The notes under the pieces: generated by a model
The model's input: the letters and a program-made list of their open reading frames with translations, nothing else
What the model was told of the DNA's origin: nothing
The model's database searches: none
Source of the DNA: Candidatus Methanoplasma sp.
Lineage (GTDB): Archaea; Thermoplasmatota; Thermoplasmata; Methanomassiliicoccales; Methanomethylophilaceae
Reading direction: 5' to 3'
Length of the DNA stretch: 64,000 nt
Assembly (NCBI GenBank): GCA_031256955.1
Contig: JAIRPP010000014.1
Location: 1 to 64,000, forward strand
Made by a program: the position numbers and the translations under genes
Shown here: one piece after another, positions 22,801 through 29,548 of the stretch
Layout: every line of letters begins with the position of its first letter
Numbering within the stretch: position 1 is the stretch's first letter

Positions 22801-25800
22801 CGTCCCCCGGCCCGCTGACGGTGCCGGAGAACGAGCCCCTCTCGGTGAGGGCCCGGGCGAGCCCGGGATCGGTGTTCGTATGGTGGACCCAGGACCTGAG
22901 CGGGCAGACCGCCCAGCAGACCCTGCAGGTGGGCTCCGGGAGCATGAGCGTCACCGCTGAGTTCATACCCGAGGGGCGGGCCGCGACCGTCACGGCCCAG
23001 ACCGCGGGCACGGGGTCCGGCAAGGTGACGTTCCAACAGAACGGCGCATGGCAGGACTTCCCGTCCCCCGGGAAGCTGACCGTGGAGGTGGGATCGACCC
23101 TGGATCTGGAGGCGGCCCCGGGGAGCGGCTCCGTGTTCCTGTGGTGGTCCGGGGACCTGTCGGGCCCCGATGCGGCGCAGGCCCTGGCCGTGTCCGGAGA
23201 GGCCAGCGTGACCGCCGAGTTCGCCCCGGAGGGCGGGGTGGTCTCGGTGTCCGCGTCAACCTCCGGGACGGGGTCCGGCAAAGTGCAGTTCCGTCAGAAC
23301 GAGGCGTGGCAGGACTTCCCGGCGTCGAAGGAGCTGACGGTCCCCGAGAACTACTCCCTCCAGCTGAGGGCGCGGGCGGACGCGGGATCGGCGTTCGTGT
23401 GGTGGACTGGGGACCTGAGCGGGCAGACGGCCCTGCAGACGCTATCCGTGGGGACGGAGGACAGGAGCGTCACGGCCGAGTTCGCCCCGGAGGGCGGGGT
23501 GGTCTCGGTGTCCGCGTCAACCTCCGGGACGGGGTCCGGCAAAGTGCAGTTCTACCAGAACAAGACATGGCAGGACTTCCCCGCGTCGAAGGCGCTGACG
23601 GTCCCCGAGAACTCCTCCCTAGAGGTCAGGGCGCAGGCGAATTCCGGCTCGGAGTTCGTGTGGTGGGCCCGGGACCTGTCGGGCCCCGGATCCCAGAGGA
23701 CCCTCGCCATAGGGACGGAGGACCGCGAAGTCGAGGCGGAGTTCTACCTCTCCAGAGACGTGACGACGGTCGAGGCGTCGGTCACCGGGACCGGCTTCGG
23801 CAAAGTCCGGTACAGCCAGAACGGGACATGGCAGGACTTCCCGTCCGGGAAGCTGACCGTGCCCAGGAGCTATCAGCTCCCTGTGCGGGCCGAGGCCTCC
23901 GCGGGCGAGTTCCTCTGGTGGACCGGGGACCTGAGCGGGCAGGAGGCCTCCCAGACCCTGTCCACGGGGACGACCGCCAAGGAGATCGTCGCGGAGTTCG
24001 CGCTGTCCGACAGAAAGGCGGCCGTGGAGGCTCACGCGATCGGCGACGGCACGGGCAAGGTCCAGTTCCGCCAGAACGGGACATGGCAGGACTTCCCCGC
24101 GTCCGGATCCATATACGTGGCCAAGGACTCGTCCATAGAGCTCAGGGCCAGGGCGGACGCGGGATCGGCGTTCGTGTGGTGGACCGGGGACCTGAGCGGG
24201 CAGACGGCCCAGCAGACGCTCTCCGTGGGGACGGAGGACAGGAGCGTCACGGCCGAGTTCGAGCCTCTGTCCCGCGTCGCCGCCGTGACCGCTAAGACCG
24301 CCGGCAACGGGACCGGCAGGATCGAGTTCTATCAGAACGGGACATGGCAGGGCTTCCCCTCCGGCGCGCTGATGGTCCCGAAGGGGTCCGCCCTGAGCCT
24401 GGACGCGATAGCGGACGGCGACAGCAACTTCCTGTCCTGGTCGGGCGGAGGCATGAGCGCCACCCCGCAGAGGCAGGGCCTCTCCGTGGGCGATTCGCCG
24501 GTGACCGTGACGGCGACGTTCACCAGCGACGCCGTCTACACCCTGTACCTGACGGCGTCCGAGGGGGGGAGCGTCGAGTACCGCGACGGATCGTCGTGGC
24601 TGGCGTTCCCGTCTCTCGGATTGCCGGTCCTGTCCGGGTCCCAGACCCGCGTCAGGGCGGTCGCGTCCGACTCGGACCATGCGTTCAGCCTCTGGACGGG
24701 CGGGCTGACCCAGCTGGAGGCGGACATAGCCTTCGACATGCCCCACCACGACGTGACGGCGCAGGCGCAGTTCCTGACGAAGTCGTCCTCTCACACCCTC
24801 TCGTCCTCCACGGAGGGCGTGGGCGACGGGTCGGTCCAGCTGAGGAGCGGCTCGGACTGGCGCGACATACCCTCGGCGGGGGTGCGGCTCGCGGACGGGT
24901 ACGCCGCGAGCGTCAGGGCGCTGCCGGAGGGCGGCAGCGTCTTCATATGGTGGACCCAGGACCTGAGCGGCCCCTCCGCCGAAGAGACGGTGGCGATCGA
25001 TTCCGACAAGAGGATAGCCGCCAGGTTCGACCCTGAATCCAAGGTCGCGCGCGTGACGGCTTCCACGGAGGGGGACGGGTCCGGCAAGGCCCAGTACCTC
25101 CAGAACGGCGACTGGAGGGACTTCCCGTCGCCCGGGGCGCTGACCGTGCCCGCGGGATCCGACCTGGAGGTCAGGGCGCTGGCGGACGAGGGCAGCGTGT
25201 TCGTATGGTGGACCCAGAGCCTCTCCGGATACGCCTCCCTGCAGACCCTCTCCGTGGGGACGGGGGACATAGGCATAACCGCGGAGTTCGCGCCCGCTGG
25301 GGGCGTGGCCAAGGTGACCGCCTCCAAGACGGGCCTGGGGAGCGGCGAGGCGCAGTTCTATCAGAACGGCGCATGGCAGGAGTTCCCGCAGGGGGCTCTG
25401 ACGGTGCCCGCGAACTCCCAGCTGAGAGTGAGGGCGGCCGCGGATGAAGGCAGCGCGTTCCTATGGTGGACGGGCGCCCTCTCCGGATACGCCTCCCAGC
25501 AGACCCTCTCCGTGGGGACGGGGGACATAGGCATAACCGCGGAGTTCGCCCTGCGGTCGGATGTAGCCGCGGTGGCGGCCTCGACCGCGGGGACCGGCTC
25601 CGGCAAGGTCCAGTTCCATCAGAACGGCATATGGCAGGACTTCCCGTCCGACGGCGTTCTGACGGTGCTCAGGAACAGCGTCATCAGGCTGGGGGCCTCC
25701 GCCACATCGGGGGAGTTCCTGTGGTGGACCGGGGACCTGAGCGGGCAGGAGGCGCGGCAGGACCTGTCCGTCGGGGCGACGGGGAAGAGCGTGACGGCGG

Positions 25801-28799
25801 AGTTCGTCATGCCGCAGGGATCTGTGATCGTAGAGGCCTCCGCCATAGGGTCGGGGTCCGGCAGCGTCCAGTACCATCAGAACGGCACATGGCAGGACTT
25901 CCCGTCCGACGGGAGGCTCACGGTGCCCAAGAGCGCGCAGCTGCAGGTCAGGGCGCATGCGGATCCCGGATCAGCGTTCGTATGGTGGACGGGGGACCTG
26001 AGCGGGCAGGCGGTCCAGCAGACCCTCTCCGTGGGGACGGAGGACAAGGCCGTGACGGCCGAGTTCGCCCCGTCCCAGGACGTCACGACAGTTTCCGCGT
26101 CCAAGGCGGGGAACGGATCCGGGAGCGTCCTGTACCATCAGAACGGGTCGTGGCGCGAGTTCCCGTCCCCGGGCGCGCTGACGGCGATCAAGGGGAGCCA
26201 GCTGCAGGTCAGGGCCGCGGCGGACGGGGACAGCTCGTTCCTGTCGTGGTCCGGCGGAGGGCTGAGCGCGACTCCGGAGGAGCAGGCGCTCTCCGTGGGC
26301 GGTTCGCCCGTCGCCATAACGGCGACGTTCACCAGCGACGCCGTCTACACCCTGCGCCTGACGGCGTCCGAGGGGGGGAGCGTCGAGTACCGCGACGGAT
26401 CGTCGTGGCTGGCGTTCCCGTCGCTGGGCCTGAAGGTCCCGGCGGGGGCCCAGGCGCACGTCAGGGCCGTGGAGTCGGGCGGCGGCTACGCGTTCAGCCT
26501 CTGGACGGGCGGGCTGACCCAGCTGGAGGCGGACATAGCCTTCGACATGCCCCACCACGACGTGACGGCGCAGGCGCAGTTCCTGCCGAAGTCGTCCTCG
26601 CACAGGCTGACCGCCGCGGCGGAGGGCACGGGCGCGGGCTCGGTCCAGCTGAGAAGCGGCTCGGACTGGCGCGACATACCCTCGGCGGGGGTATGGCTCG
26701 CGGACGGATACGTCGCGGGCGTGAGGGCCTCCGCGGCCGCGGGATCGTTCATATGGTGGACAGGCGACCTCAGCGGGATCTCCGCCGAAGAGACGGTGGC
26801 GATAGGCCCCGACAAGAGGATAGCCGCCAGGTTCGACCTGGCGTCCAACCTGGTCAAGGTGCGCGCGTCCGTCATCGGCGGCGGGTCCGGGGACGTGAGG
26901 TTCCAGCAGAACGGAGAATGGCACGGCTTCCCGTCCGAGATGGAGATCTCGGTCCCGAAGAACCAGTCGGTGCGGCTGGGCGCGTTCGCGGAGGACGGGA
27001 GCATGTTCCTCTGGTGGACGGGAGCGCTCGGCGGGCAGGCGCCCCAGCAGGATCTGGCGGTCGGGTCCTCCGACAAGGAGGTCGTAGCCGAGTTCTCGCC
27101 GGCCGCGGGCGTGGCGAAGATCGCCGCGAACGCGGAAGGCACAGGGTCCGGCAAGGTCCAGTACCGTCAGAACGGCGCATGGCACGACTTCCCGACGCAG
27201 GGCGCTCTGTACGCCGCGATGGGGAGCTCCGTCAGGGTGAAGGCCATAGCGTCGTCCGGGTCGTTCGTCTGGTGGACGGGGGACCTGGGAGGGGCGGAGG
27301 CGGAGCAGGACCTGCAGGCGAGCGCCATGGAGATGGAGATCTGCGCATGGTTCTACATGCCCGCGGACATCGTCACGGTGTCCGCGTCCGTCGCCGGCGC
27401 CGGCGCAGGCAAGGTGCAGTTCCTTCAGAGCGAATCCTGGTACGACTTCCCGTCCTCCGGGAAGATCTCCGTCCCCAGGGGCGGGAGCGTCCAGGTCAGG
27501 GCGGTCGCCTCGTCCGGGGAGTTCTCCCACTGGAGCGGGGACGCGCCCGGGTACTCGGATCAGACGGTGAGCCTCGACGACGTGCAGAAGAGCTACTCCC
27601 TCACGGCGCACTTCGCGGGCGCGGGGCGCGTGTCGCTGACCGTGCGCATAGCGGAGGGGGCGGGCGCGGTATACGCCACCGTGGGCGGAGCCAGGATCGC
27701 CCTGGCCGACGGCGCCCCGCTGGTCCTGGACAGGGGGGCGCAGGTCAGCCTGTCCCCCGTTCCGGAGGCGGGGAAGTTCTCCCACTGGTCCGGAGACCAG
27801 CCCGGGATGGGCGACCCCATGGCGGTGTCGATGGACTCGGACAAGTCCATAGGGGCGCACTTCACGGACGCCGCGAGGTACTTCTCGCTGGAGGTCCGCG
27901 TCACGGGGAGCGGGAGCGTCATGGCGACCATAGGCCAGGCGACCTTCGAGTGCAGAGGCGTCGTATGGCTGTCCGAGGGCGGCGAGGTGTCGCTCGAGGC
28001 GGTGGCCGCCTACGAGGCGCACCCGTTCGCCGGATGGACCGGCGACAGGGAGGGCGAGCACAGCACGCTGGAGATATCCATGGACGGCAACCTGTCCGTG
28101 ACGGCGGTCTTCAGCGGGCCCGAGCCGGGGCCCGAGCCGGAGGCGTACACGGTCCACGCCTCGTCCGACTCGCACGCGTCGGTGTCCCCCAAGGCGGGGA
28201 GCACGTCCGTCCCCAAGGGCGGATCGATAACGTACTCGTTCGTCGCGCACGACGGCTGGATCATCGCCGAGGCGATCGTGGACGGGGTGTCTTCGGAGGT
28301 GCGGGCGCCCACATATTCGCATACCTTCGCGGGCGTGTCGTCCAACCACACCATATCGGTGTCGTGCTCCAGGGACCCCGGCGAGGGCCCGACGGATCCC
28401 GGCGACGGAGACGGGGACGGCGAAGGCGGATACGGCGGCGGGGACGGAGACGGGAGCGGTGGCGACGGGGAGGGCGGAGGCTCCGGGGAAGGCGGGGCGC
28501 CCTCCGCGCTCATAGCGGCGGCGGCCGCCGCCGCGTTGGCTTTCGCGCTCCTCCTGATCTATGCCGTCGCGTTCCGCGGCAGGGTCGACGTGGCCGTGGA
28601 CGCGGGCTCAGAGGGAGCGGTGTCCGGCAAGGGCAAGGCGCGCAGGCGGAGGGCATACAGGTTCTCCGTCGAAGGCGGGGGCTCCCCGGCGTACCGCGTG
28701 GGCGGCGGCGCATGGAGGGAGCCCGCGCCGCTGGGCGGAGGGGTCTACGAGATCCCAGCCCGCGACGTGACCGACAGGCTGACCATAATGGTCAGATGA
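10821..28799 (+). CDS. Giant (~5990-residue) InlB-B-like repeat surface protein
   Basis: A hydrophobic signal segment (nt 10908-10985) leads into a classical Listeria-Bacteroides repeat (VSYDANGG, then GYVFTGWNT, then HAQW; nt 11005-11250). Next comes a ~600-residue region rich in GG-x-I-x-I turns (ITGGDITIF, ILGGDIKI, ISGGEITI), resembling a parallel beta-helix or carbohydrate-binding module. A second InlB-B-like stretch follows (nt ~13600-13850). Then come about 55 divergent InlB B-repeats of ~85 residues, a Gly/Asp/Glu spacer, one helix (nt 28500-28572) and a basic tail. GTG 10821 is chosen because GGGGGGAGAGGCG lies just upstream and it gives a sensible signal peptide; TTG 10737 would add 28 residues. 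At roughly 0.6 MDa it is among the larger archaeal proteins. It likely acts as a surface adhesin or stalk, probably binding host or microbial glycans. Confidence 0.9.
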   Translation: MPGSRGVSESKRAYASHIGSRAAHGRAFAMLASILAVAILAAAPLAILVPLSPLADASPLVSVSYDANGGDSGGGAYLPPQTTFERGLGSSEIRFDPIPVREGYVFTGWNTRADGSGDQYSPTTPYEDRFYDGSSDAVMHAQWIPVGMSVDLSSESGSVRPIRTIAWNGDSFTYQVDSGEPVEIPGDVIRITGIAPSTNHKNNTLVSIDGANPFPEIEERPLYVMIDSLKIESTSVLWDTRNSISIGPGAAAVVQLFGDSEIRNNSIEKTIFRVVGTAIFTGQGSSTLTLLKNTAEDDVPAGMIGGNGLAPKNDGQAENGGRLQFESGFYKMTYINTIYAMRGTCIGGGGVDDRTNGIRESGSGGDIRIHGGTFDMFQQSTLAVYSTAIGSGGSGQNGNTGPGGQILITGGDITIFQDQTDNNYNYGPRGSGIGGAGAWDGKAGDSGQIDILGGDIKIRQGGVAGMFATGIGAGSVNNSSTRAAAGSAASPNYINIEGGKINIDQRCYNGSNPLPSAAIGGGAANNTAVKGGPADVTISGGEITINRTHLKPAGASYYKINGNGIGGGANERAASTVVMNGGVVNITMTVTIPDANSGSTVSIGSAMGCNVGINANTKTIINGGVLNISRGFGTNVITELANNPVGSTGDFGKAPIINGGSIRLTADSTFATSGANAPTDSDGHYLVKTVLQLEDSDDPQSLFVRKANVIDPEFGTPRYADFSVKEKHKNLRGEGDYGYLNLYLPQIDEGEHLISLEVASDGTVKTFSSTGSSGIVSAARTDASMTFYRVVYRIGASMRYEGDTVHIAAGAKFSQSIRAKNAHLDEFVAPWSVRYVERHDADMNTPGAPMSVTSLAGQYRYFASEAPLVLGGDLALTSYGNLEFNDGAGIAGRLVVTADAAQRVDVVYRDDATYESDPAARSERSLVRPMGEGYPAAAVGLAASGDPWSRDGGLVAEPLPEPSSPQWSSYLFYFTGWVLGSPDSGDSRAIGSQIEVSPDSGDVVLYSVWEHKAKIYRESSGPGHIEYSWDGGATWRTAYDSDDAGEFFPAPFGSASLRAVADEDGAFLWWSGDLSGQETPQPLQTGSVQQAMSSGTAVRSVRADFELIERIATLTAAKAGGGSGKVQFQQNGLWQDFPSSGTLSVPMDAEMPLRAAPGDGSAFLWWSGDLGGPSVQQTVSMGGADREVEARFELVSDIVMVRASTGGTGEGKITFQQNEMWQDFPSSRILMVPKGHSLPMEAVASDGSVFVWWTGDLGGFAPQQTLSVGDSNRNVAAEFYLEEDAVRVTATKTGAGEGKIQFYQNKAWQDFPSSGSLTLLAPKGYSLPVWAQAGADSVFLWWTGDLSGQEAERDLQIGDEDREIFAEFEPASSTVEVSAHTRGTGAGRVQFLQNEMWQDFPSSGKIRVVKNRTIQIGAAATSGVFIWWTGDLSGPEARQALVVGALDKSVTAEFDLTSDRATVTASVEGTGTGKIRFQQNGIWQDFPSSMVLSVPKGYSLPLEAAATSGVFVWWTGDLGGSEAQQALQVGSYNRSVTAEFYLAEDTVTVSASTAGNGSGKVQFNQNSSWHDFPESGSITVPKGFPLPMGAEAGQGSAFVWWTGDLGGVAPQQALQVGTSDKSVAAEFHLVEDTVIVSASVTGTGTGKIMFHQNHTWQDFPSSGSLRVPENRILQLEAVAETGLFVWWSGDLSGISPAESLAVGVSDKHVEAEFDLDAVSVEARVTGTGAGKVQFNHGSEWRDFPSSGTLAVPRNYTIQIGAVAETGVFVWWTGDLSGIAPRQSLQVGTSDKTVTAEFDLEADVVEVRGSTSGTGTGKIAFHQNGTWQDFPSSGVLAVPEDRPLQVEAKALAGVFVWWTGDLGGFAARQTLQVGTADMSIVAEFDLAADTVEVRGSTSGTGTGKIQFHQNGAWQDLLAAPLTVPKGPALQVRAAAETGVFVWWTGDLSGVEPQQGLSTDSDRSVEAEFYLADDAVSVSAAVAGSGSGKIMFQQNGAWQEFPSSMALTAPRGASLRLEAVAETGLFVWWSGDLSGPDAGQALYLDSDKSVAAEFDLAADTVEVRGSVTGSGSGEIRFFQNGAWQGFPSSGSLTVPDSYALWLSAVTGEDSLFLWWTGDLSGQSYMQLLHVGASDKSVTAEFALYEETIAVWAVPTGDGEGEVAYHQNGAWQGYPSSGVLTAPRGYSLRLMASPGDDSAFIWWSGDLGGPEPQQTLLTGSEDMTVYARFEPSQDTVRVTASKSGTGTGEVRFNQNGAWQAFPSDGRLTVPKNEALEMGAAPGQGSAFVWWTGDLSGPASAQTLHVGAENKHVTAEFHLVENVVTVSAHYAGTGSGEILFYQNSTWQGFPSSGALAVAAGSDLDLMAQASAGSVFVWWTQSLSGQAARQTLSVGAEDRDVTAEFHLIENVVTVSASYAGTGSGKAQFLQNGAWQDFPSERALTVAEDSSLELRAQASAGSVFAWWSQGLSGPTSRQTLQIGGEDVGVTAEFDLSQDIARVSAHYAGAGSGKITFLQNGAWQDFPSGEMAVPKGFALQMDATASQGSVFVWWSQDLSGPVSQQTLQVGTSDKSVTAEFATEAGASSLIGSVAGTGTGKIQFNQNQKWQDFPESGSLTVPAGSSLELRARADPGSTFVWWSQDLSGPADRQALAMDAAEKRVTAEFYLKDDTSTVAVTMAGNGFGSAMFLQNSVWQEFPESIALTVPRGSPLEVDAIADADSTFLSWSGGGLSATPSHQALSIGDPHIDVTATFTSDAVYTLYLTASEGGSVEYRDGASWAAFPAGGLLVQSGAQVDARAVASGEDRVFSLWTGDLTFLEPEISVHVSNHDVTAQAQFLAKASASKLTASTEGTGSGAVQLRNGSDWRDMPAEGVWLADGYVASVRAHAASGAFVWWTGALSGPSAEETVPIGPDKGVTARFDLAGEIATIRALAIGTGEGKIRFNQNGAWQDFPASRELAVPKSASIELEAAPAQGSVFVWWTQDLSGPEAWQVLSMGGSDRSVTAEFDLEADVVSVKAEAAGDGEGRVQFNQNGVWQDFPASGVLKMTVPKSYTLPVRAQAESGSAFLWWAGDLSGPAAAQGLNVGTEDKSVTAEFAIESDTVGVEAEVIGNGTGEIRFHQNGAWQGFPASGRLTVPKGYALPLLAAPAQGSEFLWWTEALSGQTARQDLDVGTEDKSVTAEFELSSNVVKVTASTAGTGSGKVQFNQNGVWQDFPESGVLTVLVVPKSYSLPMRAQAESGSVFVWWTGDLSGQEARQDLSVGTAGKSVAAEFYLEGDVVVVGAGTSGTGSGKVQFRQNNSWQDFPESGVLTVPKDTSLPMRARAAQGSVFVWWTGDLSGQTVQQALSVGGSDKSVVADFYLEGDVVDVEGEAMGTGSGRITFYQNKAWQDFPSSGRLTVPKGCSLQLGAEADSGSVFVWWTGDLSGQEAPQTLHVGDEGKAVAAEFDLSRDVASVAASTSGTGSGKVQFQQNGAWQDFPASGVIKVSKNTSLPLTASATSGVFVWWTGDLSGPAPMQALSVGVSDRSVAAEFDLAADTAEVVAEAIGNGSGRVRFQQNGAWQDFPASKALTVPIGYQLPLGAAAEIGSVFVWWEGDLSGPAAPQTLQAGPGDKAVKALFQRSADAFKVTAHASGSGSGKVQFQQNGAWQDFPASGVLTVPRDADLEMGAAAAPGSVFIWWSQDMSGPAARQTLSVGSSDKNVTAQFEPEGGVATVTALTTGAGAGKVQFRQNSIWQDFPASKTLTVPENTTLQLRAQAGQDSVFLWWTQDLSGQTAQQALAVGVSDRSVTAEFAAEAATATVYAEVIGNGAGKIQFHQNGEWRDFPQSMALRVAKNSSLDLMAAKGQDSVFLWWTRALSGQDAQQTLSVGASDESVTAEFELASGTASVSASTSGTGTGKVQFHQNGEWRDFPASGSISVSKNSSIQLGASAISGSFVWWEGDMTGQSAQQALQVGTADRSVAAVFSTGTATVSAHVVGSGSGRVQFHQNGAWQDFPSPGPLTVPENEPLSVRARASPGSVFVWWTQDLSGQTAQQTLQVGSGSMSVTAEFIPEGRAATVTAQTAGTGSGKVTFQQNGAWQDFPSPGKLTVEVGSTLDLEAAPGSGSVFLWWSGDLSGPDAAQALAVSGEASVTAEFAPEGGVVSVSASTSGTGSGKVQFRQNEAWQDFPASKELTVPENYSLQLRARADAGSAFVWWTGDLSGQTALQTLSVGTEDRSVTAEFAPEGGVVSVSASTSGTGSGKVQFYQNKTWQDFPASKALTVPENSSLEVRAQANSGSEFVWWARDLSGPGSQRTLAIGTEDREVEAEFYLSRDVTTVEASVTGTGFGKVRYSQNGTWQDFPSGKLTVPRSYQLPVRAEASAGEFLWWTGDLSGQEASQTLSTGTTAKEIVAEFALSDRKAAVEAHAIGDGTGKVQFRQNGTWQDFPASGSIYVAKDSSIELRARADAGSAFVWWTGDLSGQTAQQTLSVGTEDRSVTAEFEPLSRVAAVTAKTAGNGTGRIEFYQNGTWQGFPSGALMVPKGSALSLDAIADGDSNFLSWSGGGMSATPQRQGLSVGDSPVTVTATFTSDAVYTLYLTASEGGSVEYRDGSSWLAFPSLGLPVLSGSQTRVRAVASDSDHAFSLWTGGLTQLEADIAFDMPHHDVTAQAQFLTKSSSHTLSSSTEGVGDGSVQLRSGSDWRDIPSAGVRLADGYAASVRALPEGGSVFIWWTQDLSGPSAEETVAIDSDKRIAARFDPESKVARVTASTEGDGSGKAQYLQNGDWRDFPSPGALTVPAGSDLEVRALADEGSVFVWWTQSLSGYASLQTLSVGTGDIGITAEFAPAGGVAKVTASKTGLGSGEAQFYQNGAWQEFPQGALTVPANSQLRVRAAADEGSAFLWWTGALSGYASQQTLSVGTGDIGITAEFALRSDVAAVAASTAGTGSGKVQFHQNGIWQDFPSDGVLTVLRNSVIRLGASATSGEFLWWTGDLSGQEARQDLSVGATGKSVTAEFVMPQGSVIVEASAIGSGSGSVQYHQNGTWQDFPSDGRLTVPKSAQLQVRAHADPGSAFVWWTGDLSGQAVQQTLSVGTEDKAVTAEFAPSQDVTTVSASKAGNGSGSVLYHQNGSWREFPSPGALTAIKGSQLQVRAAADGDSSFLSWSGGGLSATPEEQALSVGGSPVAITATFTSDAVYTLRLTASEGGSVEYRDGSSWLAFPSLGLKVPAGAQAHVRAVESGGGYAFSLWTGGLTQLEADIAFDMPHHDVTAQAQFLPKSSSHRLTAAAEGTGAGSVQLRSGSDWRDIPSAGVWLADGYVAGVRASAAAGSFIWWTGDLSGISAEETVAIGPDKRIAARFDLASNLVKVRASVIGGGSGDVRFQQNGEWHGFPSEMEISVPKNQSVRLGAFAEDGSMFLWWTGALGGQAPQQDLAVGSSDKEVVAEFSPAAGVAKIAANAEGTGSGKVQYRQNGAWHDFPTQGALYAAMGSSVRVKAIASSGSFVWWTGDLGGAEAEQDLQASAMEMEICAWFYMPADIVTVSASVAGAGAGKVQFLQSESWYDFPSSGKISVPRGGSVQVRAVASSGEFSHWSGDAPGYSDQTVSLDDVQKSYSLTAHFAGAGRVSLTVRIAEGAGAVYATVGGARIALADGAPLVLDRGAQVSLSPVPEAGKFSHWSGDQPGMGDPMAVSMDSDKSIGAHFTDAARYFSLEVRVTGSGSVMATIGQATFECRGVVWLSEGGEVSLEAVAAYEAHPFAGWTGDREGEHSTLEISMDGNLSVTAVFSGPEPGPEPEAYTVHASSDSHASVSPKAGSTSVPKGGSITYSFVAHDGWIIAEAIVDGVSSEVRAPTYSHTFAGVSSNHTISVSCSRDPGEGPTDPGDGDGDGEGGYGGGDGDGSGGDGEGGGSGEGGAPSALIAAAAAAALAFALLLIYAVAFRGRVDVAVDAGSEGAVSGKGKARRRRAYRFSVEGGGSPAYRVGGGAWREPAPLGGGVYEIPARDVTDRLTIMVR
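11005..13850 (+). other. Head region: Listeria-Bacteroides repeat plus beta-helix-like domain
   Basis: Only the second giant protein can be seen to carry this head, because the first is truncated. It has an InlB-type repeat, then many short strand-turn units with GG at the turns and alternating I/V, typical of parallel beta-helices and Cthe_2159-like carbohydrate-binding modules. It ends with a second FTGW-type repeat. A sugar-binding tip carried on a repeat stalk is the simplest reading. Confidence 0.6.
13855..28125 (+). repeat. Tandem ~255-bp coding repeats (55 units)
   Basis: Fifty-five units, counted by the F-x-W/WW-x-G core, run without interruption for about 14.3 kb. The consensus is GTGSGKVQFHQNGAWQDFP, then FVWWTGDLSG, then V-AEF. 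The three-unit cassette seen four times in giant protein 1 recurs near 18969-19570, 24427-25030 and 26235-26838. The last three units diverge (FSHWSGD, FSHWSGD, FAGWTGD) and form a collar before the Gly-rich spacer. Confidence 0.85.
28500..28796 (+). other. Membrane anchor and conserved cytosolic tail domain of giant protein 2
   Basis: An Ala-rich helix ending LIYAVAF is followed by VDVAVDAGS, then GKGKARRRRAYRFSV, then YRVGGGAWREPAP and a short EIPARDV-RLTI end. It is homologous to the tail of giant protein 1. The second half loosely recalls half an extracellular repeat (Q-NG-W-DFP, then L-VP), so it may have derived from one. Confidence 0.7.
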
Positions 28800-28882
28800 G
28801 CCCCGGCGAAACCATTTACCGTCTCTCTTTTCAAAACGAGCCCCGGGCGGGGGCTCCGCCCCCTGCGGCGCGGGGGCGGGCC

Positions 28883-29548
28883 TCAGCCCTTATTCATCGC
28901 ATTCTTGCCGATCCTCACGCCCGCCAGCACGTGCTTCGCCCCGCCCTTTCTAAGGGCGAACCACACCGCGGCGGCGGCGCACGCCATGCCCACGGCGTCG
29001 GCGGCCAGATCGCAGAGGGTGTCGATCGCGCTGTACGACATGTACGACGCGCCCAGGATTATGTCGATGTATCCCTCTATGATCTCCCAGATCCCCCCGA
29101 ACGCCAGGCCGGTCAGGAAGGTCATCGCGACTATCCCGCCGCCGGTCCCCAGCGTGACATGGGGGGGCGACCATTCGTGGATGGCGCACATGGCGACGAA
29201 CACGATGCATCCGACGATGGAGGACGCGACCATATGGGAGACGTACCCCCACCAGGACACGTCTAGATAAAGCCCCTGGCAGAGGGACAGCACGTAGTAG
29301 AATATGTCGCCGTAGAGCATCGCGACGAACCACATGGGCAGCGCCGCGACGTTCAGAAGGCGGAGCGCGAAGATGATGATCAGAACGATCGCGCCGGCGA
29401 TGCACGTCCCCTGCAGGTACTCGACAGGATGCCCGGAATCCAGCCCGCGGACCATGCCGTTCGAGGACAGGGCGAACATGGCTCCCATGACCAGCAGGCC
29501 TGCGGCGAGCATGATCCAGGAGATCCTGCGCTCGGCGGCGTCACCCAT
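28883..29548 (-). CDS. Polytopic membrane protein (DUF2238/YjdF-like motif, tentative)
   Basis: This is a 221-residue protein with about six hydrophobic helices. Its C-terminal half has a conserved-looking pattern GGIWEIIEGYID followed by SAIDTLCDLAADAVG, which resembles the E--E and D--WD motifs of DUF2238 (YjdF-like) membrane proteins. Its ATG overlaps the end of the upstream minus-strand gene by 8 nt, so the two are probably cotranscribed and translationally coupled. The function is unknown. The family match is by pattern only. Confidence 0.7.
   Translation of the reverse strand: MGDAAERRISWIMLAAGLLVMGAMFALSSNGMVRGLDSGHPVEYLQGTCIAGAIVLIIIFALRLLNVAALPMWFVAMLYGDIFYYVLSLCQGLYLDVSWWGYVSHMVASSIVGCIVFVAMCAIHEWSPPHVTLGTGGGIVAMTFLTGLAFGGIWEIIEGYIDIILGASYMSYSAIDTLCDLAADAVGMACAAAAVWFALRKGGAKHVLAGVRIGKNAMNKG

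Noticed and set aside
1-28799. Transposon or insertion sequence as source of the repeats
   Set aside because: The repeats are coding, in frame and of protein-domain length. No transposase or terminal inverted repeats are visible.
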